Virus record (IMG/VR): IMGVR_UViG_3300032516_000076
Span: 1-37,655 of that record
Strand: one strand, 5' to 3'
DNA length: 37,655 nt
DNA from: a virus
Shown: in pieces, positions 21,705 through 28,037 of the stretch
Layout: every line of letters begins with the position of its first letter
Numbering within the stretch: the first letter of the stretch is position 1
Notes under the pieces: model-generated
What the model was told of the DNA's origin: nothing
The model's input: the letters and a program-made list of their open reading frames with translations, nothing else
The model's database searches: none
Made by a program: the position numbers and the translations under genes

Positions 21705-22231
21705 CTACCCCCCTTGCAATCGCAGAGTTCCAGTGGCTCCGATAGTTTCCACCCCCCGCAATATTCGCAGGTCACCGCGTGTACGGTCTTGGACCACCCG
21801 ATTGGTTTGCCACTCTCGGTCATCAGCCCCCGTTCCCTTAGTATGTCGCTCCGGCTCAACTCCCTGGCCTTTCCCAGCCATTCCTCGGCCTCCTCCTTGG
21901 TCTTGGCTTTGTTTATCTCCGGCAGAGCCAGACGGAGTTTGTCGTAGGGGATCTCGGCTATTTCCTCCATCCGGTACTTCAATCGTAGGATCATCGTCTC
22001 GTAAACCTGAATGTACGCCTGGACCGTGGACGGCTTCTGGCTCAGCTCCCCGCTGCCCAGGAACTCCGTCCAGGTGTCGTAACCCCCCTGGCCCAGATCC
22101 CGGTACAACTTGTCGTCCCGGAACCGCTTCAATATCCTCCCGATCTCCAAAAAAAGGTAACTCTGGGTTCGGAGCATGTCCTTCAACTCCTTCAGGAGGT
22201 CGAAGGCGACTATAGATTTGTTTTTGTCCAT
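21701..22231 (-). CDS. Helical protein with C-terminal zinc motif
   Basis: A protein of 176 residues. The body is helical (YLFLEIGRILKRFRDDKLYR, then DTWTEFLGSGELSQKPSTVQ), resembling phage proteins of unknown function encoded near replication genes. C155/C158 and C170/C172 (TCEYCGGW, ELCDCKGG) could bind zinc. It starts four bases past the stop of the OB-fold-like gene. Possibly DNA-binding regulatory; not recognised further. Confidence 0.62.
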   Translation of the reverse strand: MDKNKSIVAFDLLKELKDMLRTQSYLFLEIGRILKRFRDDKLYRDLGQGGYDTWTEFLGSGELSQKPSTVQAYIQVYETMILRLKYRMEEIAEIPYDKLRLALPEINKAKTKEEAEEWLGKARELSRSDILRERGLMTESGKPIGWSKTVHAVTCEYCGGWKLSEPLELCDCKGGS

Positions 22232-22234
22232 GTT

Positions 22235-22585
22235 TTATCCCAAGGCTTTGGCCGCGTCCTCGGCGACCTCTTCCGAAGTATAACCCACGTCCTTATATTC
22301 CACCTTCCAGATATGGGGGGCTTGCTTACCGCCCTTGCCCTTCTCTCCCAGACCCTTGTAGGTTATACGAACCTGCTGGCCAATCCTGACCGGGATCATC
22401 CGCTGGTCCAGGATAGTCGTACCCCAAATTTGGATGATTTCGTGGTCGGACAACCTCTCGATGTAGTAGATATTGGACTTGTTTTCTCCGACCTCGATTT
22501 CCTTGTTGATGTAAAGTCCTTCCACTACCTCGCCTTCCTTGGTAGGTTTCCAAAATGAACCTTCTGAAATTTTGTATTCGCTCAC
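22235..22585 (-). CDS. Putative OB-fold (single-strand DNA-binding-like) protein
   Basis: A protein of 116 residues. The start is set at GTG 22585 because AAGGAGG lies eight bases upstream; a GTG at 22594 would overlap that Shine-Dalgarno. Five-strand pattern: EGEVVEGLYINKEIEVG, SNIYYIERLSDHEIIQIWG, TTILDQRMIPVRIGQQVRI, KGLGEKGKGGKQAPHIWKVE. This looks like an OB-type barrel with a basic loop (GEKGKGGK) found in phage recombination modules. Single-strand binding is inferred from pattern and from the nearby RecB-like nuclease gene. Confidence 0.6.
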   Translation of the reverse strand: MSEYKISEGSFWKPTKEGEVVEGLYINKEIEVGENKSNIYYIERLSDHEIIQIWGTTILDQRMIPVRIGQQVRITYKGLGEKGKGGKQAPHIWKVEYKDVGYTSEEVAEDAAKALG

Positions 22586-22598
22586 ATTAATCACCTCC

Positions 22599-23075
22599 TT
22601 AGATCCGGGCTGTTGACCAGCCCTTTTTAATCGTTCCGATGATGTTTGAGGATTTGGCCTGCTCGATGATCTCTTTGTTTCTTTCGTTAGCCATTTCCAA
22701 CGCCAGATCGGCGATGGCCCTCTTTAACTCACTGAAAAGCCTTTCAACGCGCTCTTCCGTTGTCTCGGCAGTCGAAGGTTGTGAAATTGGTCCATTGGAT
22801 TGGGGTTGAAACGTAATCAGGTCTTCCTTGTCCATCTGGGATTGTAAATCCTTGTTCTCCTTTATTTTCCTGACCACCCATCTCAATATATCCCCGCCTC
22901 TCAACCTCACTACCTTTTCACCGGCCAAAACAGCTTGGATTTCCTTGATCCAACGATAACCCGTTGACATGACTACCCCAACAGCATCAGACGCTTCTTT
23001 ATATGAGAAGCTTCTGTTGTAGGTGTTCCAAAGGATCATAACCTCTGTGGCGTTTAAGTATTTCTTGTGTTTCAA
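22599..23075 (-). CDS. HTH-containing regulator-like protein
   Basis: A protein of 158 residues beginning at TTG 23075, which overlaps the previous stop (TTGA) and is preceded by AGAGGTG. N-terminal helix-turn-helix: SFSYKEASDAVGVVMSTGYR followed by WIKEIQAVL. A Pro/Gln/Ser linker leads to a long helical C-terminal part (ERVERLFSELKRAIADLALE). It may be a transcription or replication regulator. Confidence 0.62.
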   Translation of the reverse strand: MKHKKYLNATEVMILWNTYNRSFSYKEASDAVGVVMSTGYRWIKEIQAVLAGEKVVRLRGGDILRWVVRKIKENKDLQSQMDKEDLITFQPQSNGPISQPSTAETTEERVERLFSELKRAIADLALEMANERNKEIIEQAKSSNIIGTIKKGWSTARI

Positions 23076-23266
23076 ATTGTTTCACCTCTTTCTTTGCGTG
23101 TTACCTTAAAATCTATGACCCTAAACATATCCGCGATGTGACTTAGTACCCAGTAAGCAAGAAGTACCGGCAGGAGTACCAGGATGGCGAACAAGGATAA
23201 TTTGCCGTATTGCATGGCCTCTTCCTTTTCGGTCAGATATTTTCCTTTGTTTTTTGTCGATTGCAT
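23072..23266 (-). CDS. Small single-pass membrane protein
   Basis: A protein of 64 residues from ATG 23266 (MQSTKNKGKYLTEKEEAMQY) with one transmembrane helix (LSLFAILVLLPVLLAYWVLS) and a basic end. A longer frame to 23311 would start inside the -35 box of the promoter that drives it, so the shorter form is chosen. Role unknown. Confidence 0.62.
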   Translation of the reverse strand: MQSTKNKGKYLTEKEEAMQYGKLSLFAILVLLPVLLAYWVLSHIADMFRVIDFKVTRKERGETI

Positions 23267-23281
23267 AGATTTATCTTTGTT

Positions 23282-23311
23282 ATTATAGCGTATATATAGA
23301 TATAAAGTCAA
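23282..23311 (-). promoter_or_regulatory. Promoter before the 23266 gene
   Basis: The minus strand has TTGACT (23306..23311), 18 bases, perfect TATAAT (23282..23287), then 15 bases to ATG, giving a leader of about eight bases. Confidence 0.65.
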
Positions 23312-23320
23312 ATTCTGTAT

Positions 23321-23347
23321 TGCGTCCCCCTGGCTGGGAGGAACGCA
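23321..23347 (-). terminator. Strong hairpin after the secreted-protein gene
   Basis: A 10-base-pair stem (TGCGTTCCTC with GGGGGACGCA, two G-T pairs) and 7-base loop, 13 bases past the stop of the secreted FN3 protein and before the next promoter. There is no T-run, so it may be a weak terminator or an mRNA 3'-end stabiliser. Confidence 0.5.
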
Positions 23348-23359
23348 GACAAAACTCGT

Positions 23360-24220
23360 CTACCAAACCAACCAATAGGTTGTCTTGAAAATACGACTTT
23401 GATTGCTGTCTACAACCACTGGACTAATAAATGTACCGTCACTGCAGGGATTTCTCCCCCGGATGGTAAATGTATATCCCAGGTTCGGGTTAAGGTGGTC
23501 TATCACCACATGGCCGGTGTTTACCCCGGTCCATGAAAACTGCCAGTCTTTGGCATCGACCTCCTTGTAAAAGACATCTATCAACGAACTATCGCCGGGA
23601 ATCCAGCGCAGAGTCGCTGAGTCACCAGCTCTTTCAACTAGGAAGTTCCAGGGTTGAACGGCCGGTGAAGGCTCTGAACACATAGGAGCCTTGGGTTCCT
23701 CGCCCCCGTTTTGGGGTTGAGGGAATCCTCGGTCCGGTTCCGGCGTTGGTGTCACCTCGGGTTCCCTTGTCGGTACCGGCGTAATTGAAGGTTCCGGCGT
23801 GATCGTCGGTTGGGGCGGGATCGGAGTTTCCGTCGGGGGGATAGGAGTAGATGTCGGCGGCACCGGCGTCACAGTCGGGGGAACTGGTGTCGGTTGTGGC
23901 ACCTGACAATCGTTGTAAAAGATCGCTTGGCCTGTCACATCCCAGTTTCGGGAAGACCAGTAACCATCCCTGTCATCATCATAGAACGGCGGGATTATAT
24001 CCTGACCATCCTGGTGAGATGATTTGTTGTGGTCGCCATTTCCTAATCCGTCAACTGAATCGTCGTCGACATTGTTGAAAGTCCAACCACTCCCGTTGTT
24101 TTTGTGGCAAATATCAACCTTGTGGCTGACCGGGGTTCCATGCGCGAAGGCTACTATACCGAAATAGGCCGCCCCGATTAATAGTGCGAACATTGAAGCT
24201 AAAAATATATACTTTCTCAT
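23360..24220 (-). CDS. Secreted or surface protein: signal peptide, Pro/Thr linker, FN3 domain
   Basis: A protein of 286 residues with Shine-Dalgarno GGAGG 11 bases before ATG. Residues 1-26 are a signal peptide or anchor (RKYIFLASMFALLIGAAYF; possible cleavage after VAFA). Residues 32-80 contain KVDICHKNNGSG and GQDIIPPF, a Cys/His motif I recall from bacterial secreted proteins. Residues 107-170 are a Pro/Thr linker with repeats such as TPVPPT. Residues about 186-282 look like a fibronectin type III domain (LRWIPGDSS, GYTFTIRGRNP). Expected outside the membrane or in the cell wall. Not a known virion protein; it may alter the infected cell surface. Confidence 0.8.
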   Translation of the reverse strand: MRKYIFLASMFALLIGAAYFGIVAFAHGTPVSHKVDICHKNNGSGWTFNNVDDDSVDGLGNGDHNKSSHQDGQDIIPPFYDDDRDGYWSSRNWDVTGQAIFYNDCQVPQPTPVPPTVTPVPPTSTPIPPTETPIPPQPTITPEPSITPVPTREPEVTPTPEPDRGFPQPQNGGEEPKAPMCSEPSPAVQPWNFLVERAGDSATLRWIPGDSSLIDVFYKEVDAKDWQFSWTGVNTGHVVIDHLNPNLGYTFTIRGRNPCSDGTFISPVVVDSNQSRIFKTTYWLVW

Positions 24221-24223
24221 TAT

Positions 24224-25306
24224 CTAATTCACCTCCTCCGCAATCTCCTCGTCGGGTTTTATTCCCTTCGCCTTGGCGTCGGCAACTAACCCGTCGAAGT
24301 CAGAAAAATGCTTTTTAATCTCCTCGATTATTACCAGATTGGCCGGGGTCATCTTGTCTCCCTTCACGCACCGCCCCATTACTCTATTCCAACTGTTGAC
24401 CTTCGGCGCCCATTCGTTCTCGTATTCGGCCTGGTCTTTGTATTTATAGAGCATTGTCAAAAACACGGAGTACGCAACCTTCCAGTTCCGGCTGAATTTG
24501 CCCGCCAGGGGGTCGTAGGTGACGAGTTTCTCGGCCGGAGGGGTTTCGTTTGATCTGTAGTACCCAGTCATGGTTTCGATGTCCTGCCGATAAAGTTGTT
24601 CTATCGGGGGTATCGGGTACACGAGTTTGTAACCCGGAGGCGGGGCCAACTGGTTGAGAACCCCGAACTCCAGCAGTCGCAGGTCATCCCGGCAGATATA
24701 GACGATGTGGGCCTCCCTCATCCCCTTGCCCTTCAAATAATGGAATGCCTGTAGTTGGTGATGGGGGTCGGGTCCGGTCTTCTCGTACCGCTCGAACATA
24801 AAAGAGGAGCAGGATTTTATCTCCAGAACTATCTCGTTCAGCCCTTGGGGATAGTTTTTAGACAAATACTCTACGATCTTAGAGGTCGCCCGACCAAAGA
24901 ACTCCGGCAGTTCCAGACTCGCTACTTCTTCCTTAGCCTTTTCCCAGTCTATCTTCCCTCCGGCGATAAAGTCCAATTTACCAGTTACTTTTAAAAGCCC
25001 GGGGTATTGGAAGTTGACATACTCCTGGGTTCCTTTAAAAATACCGGCCCTTTTTAAAACCATCCCAACCAACCATTCAAAAGTGTTGCCGGCCTCGAAT
25101 TTTCTCCTGCTTCGGGCATTGGGCGGGTTAGTGGGTTTGGTACCCTTCATTTTCAGGTATCGATCGATCATCGACCCACCGGTCTCCGAGGCCCAAATGT
25201 AGTCCCTCATCTTTGGTTCCCGTTCCTCGCCGGTTTCAAGTGCCTCGTTCCATGCGGTCTGGAGTCCCCAGGTCATGTCGTTTTTCTTGTTGTTTACCAC
25301 GCTCAT
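24224..25306 (-). CDS. PD-(D/E)XK nuclease (RecB/Cas4-like exonuclease)
   Basis: A protein of 360 residues. Nuclease core: GNTFEWLVG (E77), KVTGKLDFI (D112), VLEIKSCSS (E162, K164), HHQLQAFHY (Q184, Y190), the order typical of RecB-type PD-(D/E)XK enzymes. No four-Cys iron-sulfur cluster as in Cas4 is evident. It probably processes DNA ends for recombination or degrades host DNA. It precedes the secreted-protein gene, whose Shine-Dalgarno lies in its last codons. Its start lies against an A/T-rich TATATAATATG context. Confidence 0.82.
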   Translation of the reverse strand: MSVVNNKKNDMTWGLQTAWNEALETGEEREPKMRDYIWASETGGSMIDRYLKMKGTKPTNPPNARSRRKFEAGNTFEWLVGMVLKRAGIFKGTQEYVNFQYPGLLKVTGKLDFIAGGKIDWEKAKEEVASLELPEFFGRATSKIVEYLSKNYPQGLNEIVLEIKSCSSFMFERYEKTGPDPHHQLQAFHYLKGKGMREAHIVYICRDDLRLLEFGVLNQLAPPPGYKLVYPIPPIEQLYRQDIETMTGYYRSNETPPAEKLVTYDPLAGKFSRNWKVAYSVFLTMLYKYKDQAEYENEWAPKVNSWNRVMGRCVKGDKMTPANLVIIEEIKKHFSDFDGLVADAKAKGIKPDEEIAEEVN

Positions 25307-25327
25307 ATTATATATAAATATACATCA

Positions 25328-25462
25328 TTAATCAAGTTTGCGCGGATGTTTCGGGCAATAACTTCTGTCTCCGTAATAACCCTGCTCTATTTCCTTGGCG
25401 CCGCAAACCGGGCAGTAAATACCCCAAATTTTCCCGATCAGTTTTTTGATAAAGAGTTTCAT
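25328..25462 (-). CDS. 44-residue zinc-ribbon protein
   Basis: Starts within the stop of the preceding gene (ATGA) and reads MKLFIKKLIGKIWGIYCPVC, ending KHPRKLD. C17, C20, C36 and H39 give a CCCH zinc site (YCPVCGAKE, SYCPKH). It fills a gap in a run of coupled small genes. Confidence 0.65.
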   Translation of the reverse strand: MKLFIKKLIGKIWGIYCPVCGAKEIEQGYYGDRSYCPKHPRKLD

Positions 25463-25680
25463 TTGGTCAATTTTTGCTCTTCCAATTCGACAAATAAACA
25501 TTTAATCAAGGTTAAGAACTCGTCTTTTTGTTTCCCCATGTATTTGGGGTAAATCCAGGTGAATGTTTTTTGAGTCCTTGAGTGGGGCAATCTTATTGTA
25601 ATTTTGCCGTTGGAACGGTAGGTCTGGTACCCGGTGTCCTCGTAAGACCAGTCTTCCCACCATTTTATTTTTCGTTGCAT
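25459..25680 (-). CDS. Small basic aromatic protein
   Basis: A protein of 73 residues, rich in Trp, Tyr and Lys (KIKWWEDWSYEDTGYQTYRS, then TFTWIYPKYMGKQKDEF). Probably a small beta domain followed by a helix. Overlaps its upstream neighbour by 16 bases and the next gene by four. Function unknown. Confidence 0.6.
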   Translation of the reverse strand: MQRKIKWWEDWSYEDTGYQTYRSNGKITIRLPHSRTQKTFTWIYPKYMGKQKDEFLTLIKCLFVELEEQKLTK

Positions 25681-25853
25681 AAGTATTTTCTTGAAAGTTC
25701 CAAATAATTAGACATGATCCTGATGATGTCGTCCCGGTCTAGTTTGCCCTTGGAGAGTTCCCTCACCCTGGGGATGTCGAACATGTTGGTCTTGCCGGAT
25801 TTTCTGATCCTCTCGTAAATCAGGAACAGTTTTTTGTTGTCTTCATCGGTCAT
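25665..25853 (-). CDS. Small helical protein
   Basis: A protein of 62 residues from ATG 25853 (MTDEDNKKLFLIYERIRKSG), overlapping the previous gene by 11 bases. Helical and charged with FDIPRVRELSKGKLDRDDII, which may be a small helix-turn-helix. Unknown role. Confidence 0.58.
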   Translation of the reverse strand: MTDEDNKKLFLIYERIRKSGKTNMFDIPRVRELSKGKLDRDDIIRIMSNYLELSRKYLCNEK

Positions 25854-25953
25854 AAAAGTAGGCAAAGATGAGAAATAACGCGTTGCCGACAAGGTAAATC
25901 AAAATACCAATTGCCTGAATGATGAAATACGCAGCCACCAAACTCCAGATCAT
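25843..25953 (-). CDS. 36-residue membrane protein
   Basis: Starts inside the previous stop (ATGA at 25950..25953). Sequence MIWSLVAAYFIIQAIGILIY plus LVGNALFLIFAYFYDR: one long or two short membrane helices. Part of a chain of coupled micro-genes. Translation plausible; role unknown. Confidence 0.52.
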   Translation of the reverse strand: MIWSLVAAYFIIQAIGILIYLVGNALFLIFAYFYDR

Positions 25954-26282
25954 ATCTCGACCTCCAGCTCCAGGTATCTGAACGCCTTTTCCAATCTTTG
26001 CCTGGCTTCTTCCTCGGCGTGGTTGTCCAGCCAGTAACTCCATCCTATCTCCTTAAACTCCGGGCCGTTTTCGTCCAGTCTTGACCATAAATTGCTATCA
26101 ATCGCCATCTCCCGGCAGTATGCCTCCTGCCAGGTGTTCGGTTTAACGTGCCATTCCCTCTTCATAAATTCCTCCCCTTCGGTTTGGTATCTCTCCTTCA
26201 ATGTTTCCGCCACCGACATCGCCAGGTTCTCCTGTTCCTCATTCCCTAAATCATTGAAATCAACCGAAAAATGCCTTTTCAT
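25950..26282 (-). CDS. Small acidic protein of unknown function
   Basis: A protein of 110 residues from ATG 26282, fixed by AGGAGG seven bases upstream and by the ATGA overlap with the preceding gene; the longer frame upstream is antisense-like noise in the other gene. Acidic and helical (LGNEEQENLAMSVAETLKER) with a Trp-rich middle (WSRLDENGPEFKEIGWSYWL). No family recognised. Confidence 0.65.
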   Translation of the reverse strand: MKRHFSVDFNDLGNEEQENLAMSVAETLKERYQTEGEEFMKREWHVKPNTWQEAYCREMAIDSNLWSRLDENGPEFKEIGWSYWLDNHAEEEARQRLEKAFRYLELEVEI

Positions 26283-26497
26283 GCGTATTCCTCCTGTAAA
26301 TACTCCTTTAGGTCGCTGTATTGGCTCTCGTGGGCCTCCGGGTCGAGGCACTTGGCGCAGGTCCAGTCCTCCTTGCCCAATGCTTGCCCGGTTTCCTTGT
26401 CGTAGTCGTCCGCCCAAAATACCCTTACGCAGAAGTTCCTTTCCTTGCAAATCGCGCATTCGTTTAACCCGATCCTAGTTTTATTATTGTTTATCAT
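26279..26497 (-). CDS. Small zinc-ribbon protein, first of a micro-gene chain
   Basis: A protein of 72 residues with C14xxC17, C23, and C47xxC50 (ECAICKERNFC, WTCAKC), consistent with a zinc ribbon. It has its own strong promoter with a leaderless-type start and a palindrome over the -10 box, so it opens a separately controlled early unit with five coupled small genes behind it. Confidence 0.68.
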   Translation of the reverse strand: MINNNKTRIGLNECAICKERNFCVRVFWADDYDKETGQALGKEDWTCAKCLDPEAHESQYSDLKEYLQEEYA

Positions 26498-26498
26498 G

Positions 26499-26532
26499 GG
26501 TACATAGTACCATATATAAATGTAAATGTCAA
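26499..26532 (-). promoter_or_regulatory. Strong early promoter overlapped by a palindromic operator
   Basis: The minus strand has TTGACA (26527..26532), 17 bases, TACTAT (26504..26509), six bases, ATG 26497. The -10 box is the centre of the perfect palindrome GGTACTATGTACC (26499..26511), a likely repressor site. The -35 also contains the stop of the upstream gene. Confidence 0.7.
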
Positions 26533-26828
26533 GTCGTGGCCTGTTTAGGCGCGAATATGGCCTCGGCCTCGGTTATTTGCCTCTCAAACACCGGGTCCGG
26601 CGCCGGTTTATAAGTCCGTCCGGCTCGTAAGGTAAAAAATTCCCTCATGTGTAACTGCATCCAGGCCAAAGATTTCCGGGGAGGTTCAATCGGCTTAACA
26701 TGACCGGTTACATGATCCGCCGGCGACTTTACAGGTTCCTTTAATCTATGCAAATCTTCCGGTTCTTGCATAGGTTTGGTTTCCCAGGGGAGTGGCTGAC
26801 CGGCCGAATTGTAGGTTATATTATCCAT
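26529..26828 (-). CDS. Small Pro-rich protein of unknown function
   Basis: A protein of 99 residues, Pro/Glu-rich and largely unstructured in the first half (GQPLPWETKPMQEPEDLHRL), helical later (KSLAWMQLHMREFFTLRAGR). It overlaps the preceding gene by eight bases. Not recognised. Confidence 0.6.
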   Translation of the reverse strand: MDNITYNSAGQPLPWETKPMQEPEDLHRLKEPVKSPADHVTGHVKPIEPPRKSLAWMQLHMREFFTLRAGRTYKPAPDPVFERQITEAEAIFAPKQATT

Positions 26829-27165
26829 TTTTTATCAGTTTGACCTCTCCGTCTAAAACCATTCTTTTATATTCCTTTGCAAATTCCCATTCCTTCTCAT
26901 ACTTGTCACCACCATAGCGACTGTTAAGAGCATCTATTGATTTGAGGTTTCCACTCACCCATGCCGGGAAACATGGGTCATTTATAATCCGGTTCGTCTT
27001 TATCCTCATTTTCTCTTCGTCTGCAATTGAAGCAATGGAAACCCCATTTATAACTGCATATCCCAAGTTTACAGGGAGTCGGCTTTCCATCCCGGCGATT
27101 AAAGCCTTGGCCTCATCCTCAGTTACCAGAAACTCATCTCCGTTAATTAGTTTGACTTTCCACAT
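26821..27165 (-). CDS. Small protein of unknown function after the initiator gene
   Basis: A protein of 114 residues with a good Shine-Dalgarno (GAGGAGG) inside the end of the initiator gene. It opens MWKVKLINGDEFLVTEDEAK, a small beta-hairpin followed by a helix, and ends in a charged helical part (YEKEWEFAKEYKRMVLDGEV). Unknown; perhaps a replication accessory protein by position. Confidence 0.62.
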   Translation of the reverse strand: MWKVKLINGDEFLVTEDEAKALIAGMESRLPVNLGYAVINGVSIASIADEEKMRIKTNRIINDPCFPAWVSGNLKSIDALNSRYGGDKYEKEWEFAKEYKRMVLDGEVKLIKNG

Positions 27166-27826
27166 GGATCATTCCTCCTCTCTTTTGCTGGGTTTTTAGT
27201 TTAAAGGAGTCGGTCTTGACCCACTTCATCAGCGTCAGTCTCCAGTTACGACCCCGGAGTTTAGAATTGCCGGGGCGTTCGCCGGCCCAAAGAACCATGT
27301 CATCGTATTTACTCCTGACAAAAGAGGTCGGTACTTGGTACTTGTTTGAGATTTCCTCGAAGTCTTTTTCACCAACGTCTCCTATAGAGAGAGTATGTGT
27401 ATCCTTCTTATGTGTATCCTTTATATACAGTTTTTCTGTAGGTGGTTTTGCAGTTAAACTGTAGGTGGACTCCACCTGTTGTTTTTCTGTAGGTGGATCT
27501 TTTCTCCAAATAGATTTATCGAGTAAGACATAAGTATTGTTCATCCAGACACCCTTTTCGTTTTTAGTTCTCTTAATATCAATTAATTCATATTCCTTTA
27601 ATTTTTTGATTTTACTCATTACTGTTCGTTCCTTTATTCCCAGTTCTTCGGCTATTAATTTTTGTGATGGGAATGCTTCTTGGGTTTTGGAACAATGTCG
27701 GCATAAAGATATGTAAATCATCGAAGCCGTAACTCCTAAATGTTTTGCAAAACCATTAAGATAGAGATCGTCTACTACAAAATACTGTTTATTTCTCGTG
27801 TCAATTACCCTGAAAGGTTTCCCCAT
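27143..27826 (-). CDS. Replication initiator-like protein (winged helix)
   Basis: A protein of 227 residues. Residues 25-100 form an HTH_36-type winged helix (AFPSQKLIAEELGIKERTVM, SKIKKLKEYELIDIKR). Residues 110-148 are a linker with internal repeats (PPTEK twice, KKDTH twice). The C-terminal ~70 residues (RSKYDDMVLWAGERPGNSKL, NWRLTLMKWVK) resemble the C-terminal ends of DnaD-like phage replication proteins. The linker DNA carries direct repeats like an origin. First gene of the early module, with TATACT six bases before ATG. Replication role is inferred; a transcription regulator is the alternative. Confidence 0.7.
   Translation of the reverse strand: MGKPFRVIDTRNKQYFVVDDLYLNGFAKHLGVTASMIYISLCRHCSKTQEAFPSQKLIAEELGIKERTVMSKIKKLKEYELIDIKRTKNEKGVWMNNTYVLLDKSIWRKDPPTEKQQVESTYSLTAKPPTEKLYIKDTHKKDTHTLSIGDVGEKDFEEISNKYQVPTSFVRSKYDDMVLWAGERPGNSKLRGRNWRLTLMKWVKTDSFKLKTQQKRGGMIHVESQTN
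27394..27496 (-). repeat. Iteron-like repeat cluster inside the initiator gene (candidate origin)
   Basis: In plus-strand terms: three 16-base units GTTTTTCTGTAGGTGG at 27430 and 27481 (identical) and a variant at 27453 (three mismatches), two 13-base units TATGTGTATCCTT at 27394 and 27409, and the palindrome AGGTGGACTCCACCT (27463..27477). Phages such as lambda carry their origin iterons inside the initiator gene, which makes this a candidate origin. Confidence 0.62.
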
Positions 27827-27832
27827 ATTTAC

Positions 27833-27838
27833 AGTATA
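27833..27838 (-). promoter_or_regulatory. -10 element (TATACT) 6 nt before ATG 27826
   Basis: The minus strand reads TATACT, GTAAAT, ATG. The -35 region is weak (ATTGAT or TTGGAC at non-ideal spacing); two tandem 10-base repeats lie upstream at 27869..27888 and may bind an activator or repressor. Confidence 0.5.
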
Positions 27839-27868
27839 ATTACATTTATTTCAATCAATGTCCAACAC

Positions 27869-27888
27869 CACTTTCTATCACTTTCTAT
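27869..27888. repeat. Tandem 10-base repeat upstream of the initiator gene
   Basis: CACTTTCTAT occurs twice in perfect tandem, one helical turn apart, about 45 bases upstream of the initiator start. A protein-binding site is likely. Nearby, TCAATGTCCAAC occurs at 27855..27866 and again at 28100..28111. Confidence 0.55.
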
Positions 27889-27930
27889 AACAAACCATAC
27901 CAGAATTTATTGGCACTCATCCCCCCCGGT

Positions 27931-27959
27931 TTGCCAAATAACGGCCCGTAATATATAAT
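27931..27959 (+). promoter_or_regulatory. Plus-strand promoter of the small RNA
   Basis: TTGCCA (27931..27936), exactly 17 bases, perfect TATAAT (27954..27959) on the plus strand. No protein-coding gene follows on this strand; a structured sequence ending in a T-run does. Confidence 0.65.
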
Positions 27960-27965
27960 CGTCGC

Positions 27966-28037
27966 AAACCTGTGGGATGTTACGCCTCCCGGCTAACGAC
28001 CCGTCCTAAAAAACGAGTTCAAACCACGGGTTTTTTT
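27966..28037 (+). ncRNA. Probable phage small RNA (about 70 nt)
   Basis: Starting seven bases after the TATAAT, the sequence has CCTGTGG (27969..27975) pairing with CCACGGG (28024..28030) as a 7-base closing stem, directly followed by seven Ts. Inside is a hairpin GTTA-c-GCC / GGC-TAAC with loop TCCC (27979..27997) and an unpaired A-rich stretch (CCTAAAAAACGAG). An alternative pairing ACCCGT/ACGGGT (27999..28004 with 28026..28031) would also form a terminator. It does not fold as a tRNA. No reading frame fits. A regulatory or host-directed RNA is inferred. Confidence 0.6.

Noticed and set aside
24224-25306. Cas4 or CRISPR-associated nuclease
   Set aside because: The RecB-type core is present but the four-cysteine cluster of Cas4 is not, and there is no CRISPR array or other cas gene.
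27969-28030. tRNA gene suggested by a 7-bp acceptor-like stem and GTTCAAAC
   Set aside because: Only 48 bases lie between the stem arms and the T-arm bases do not pair properly; the run of Ts after the stem fits a terminated small RNA better.
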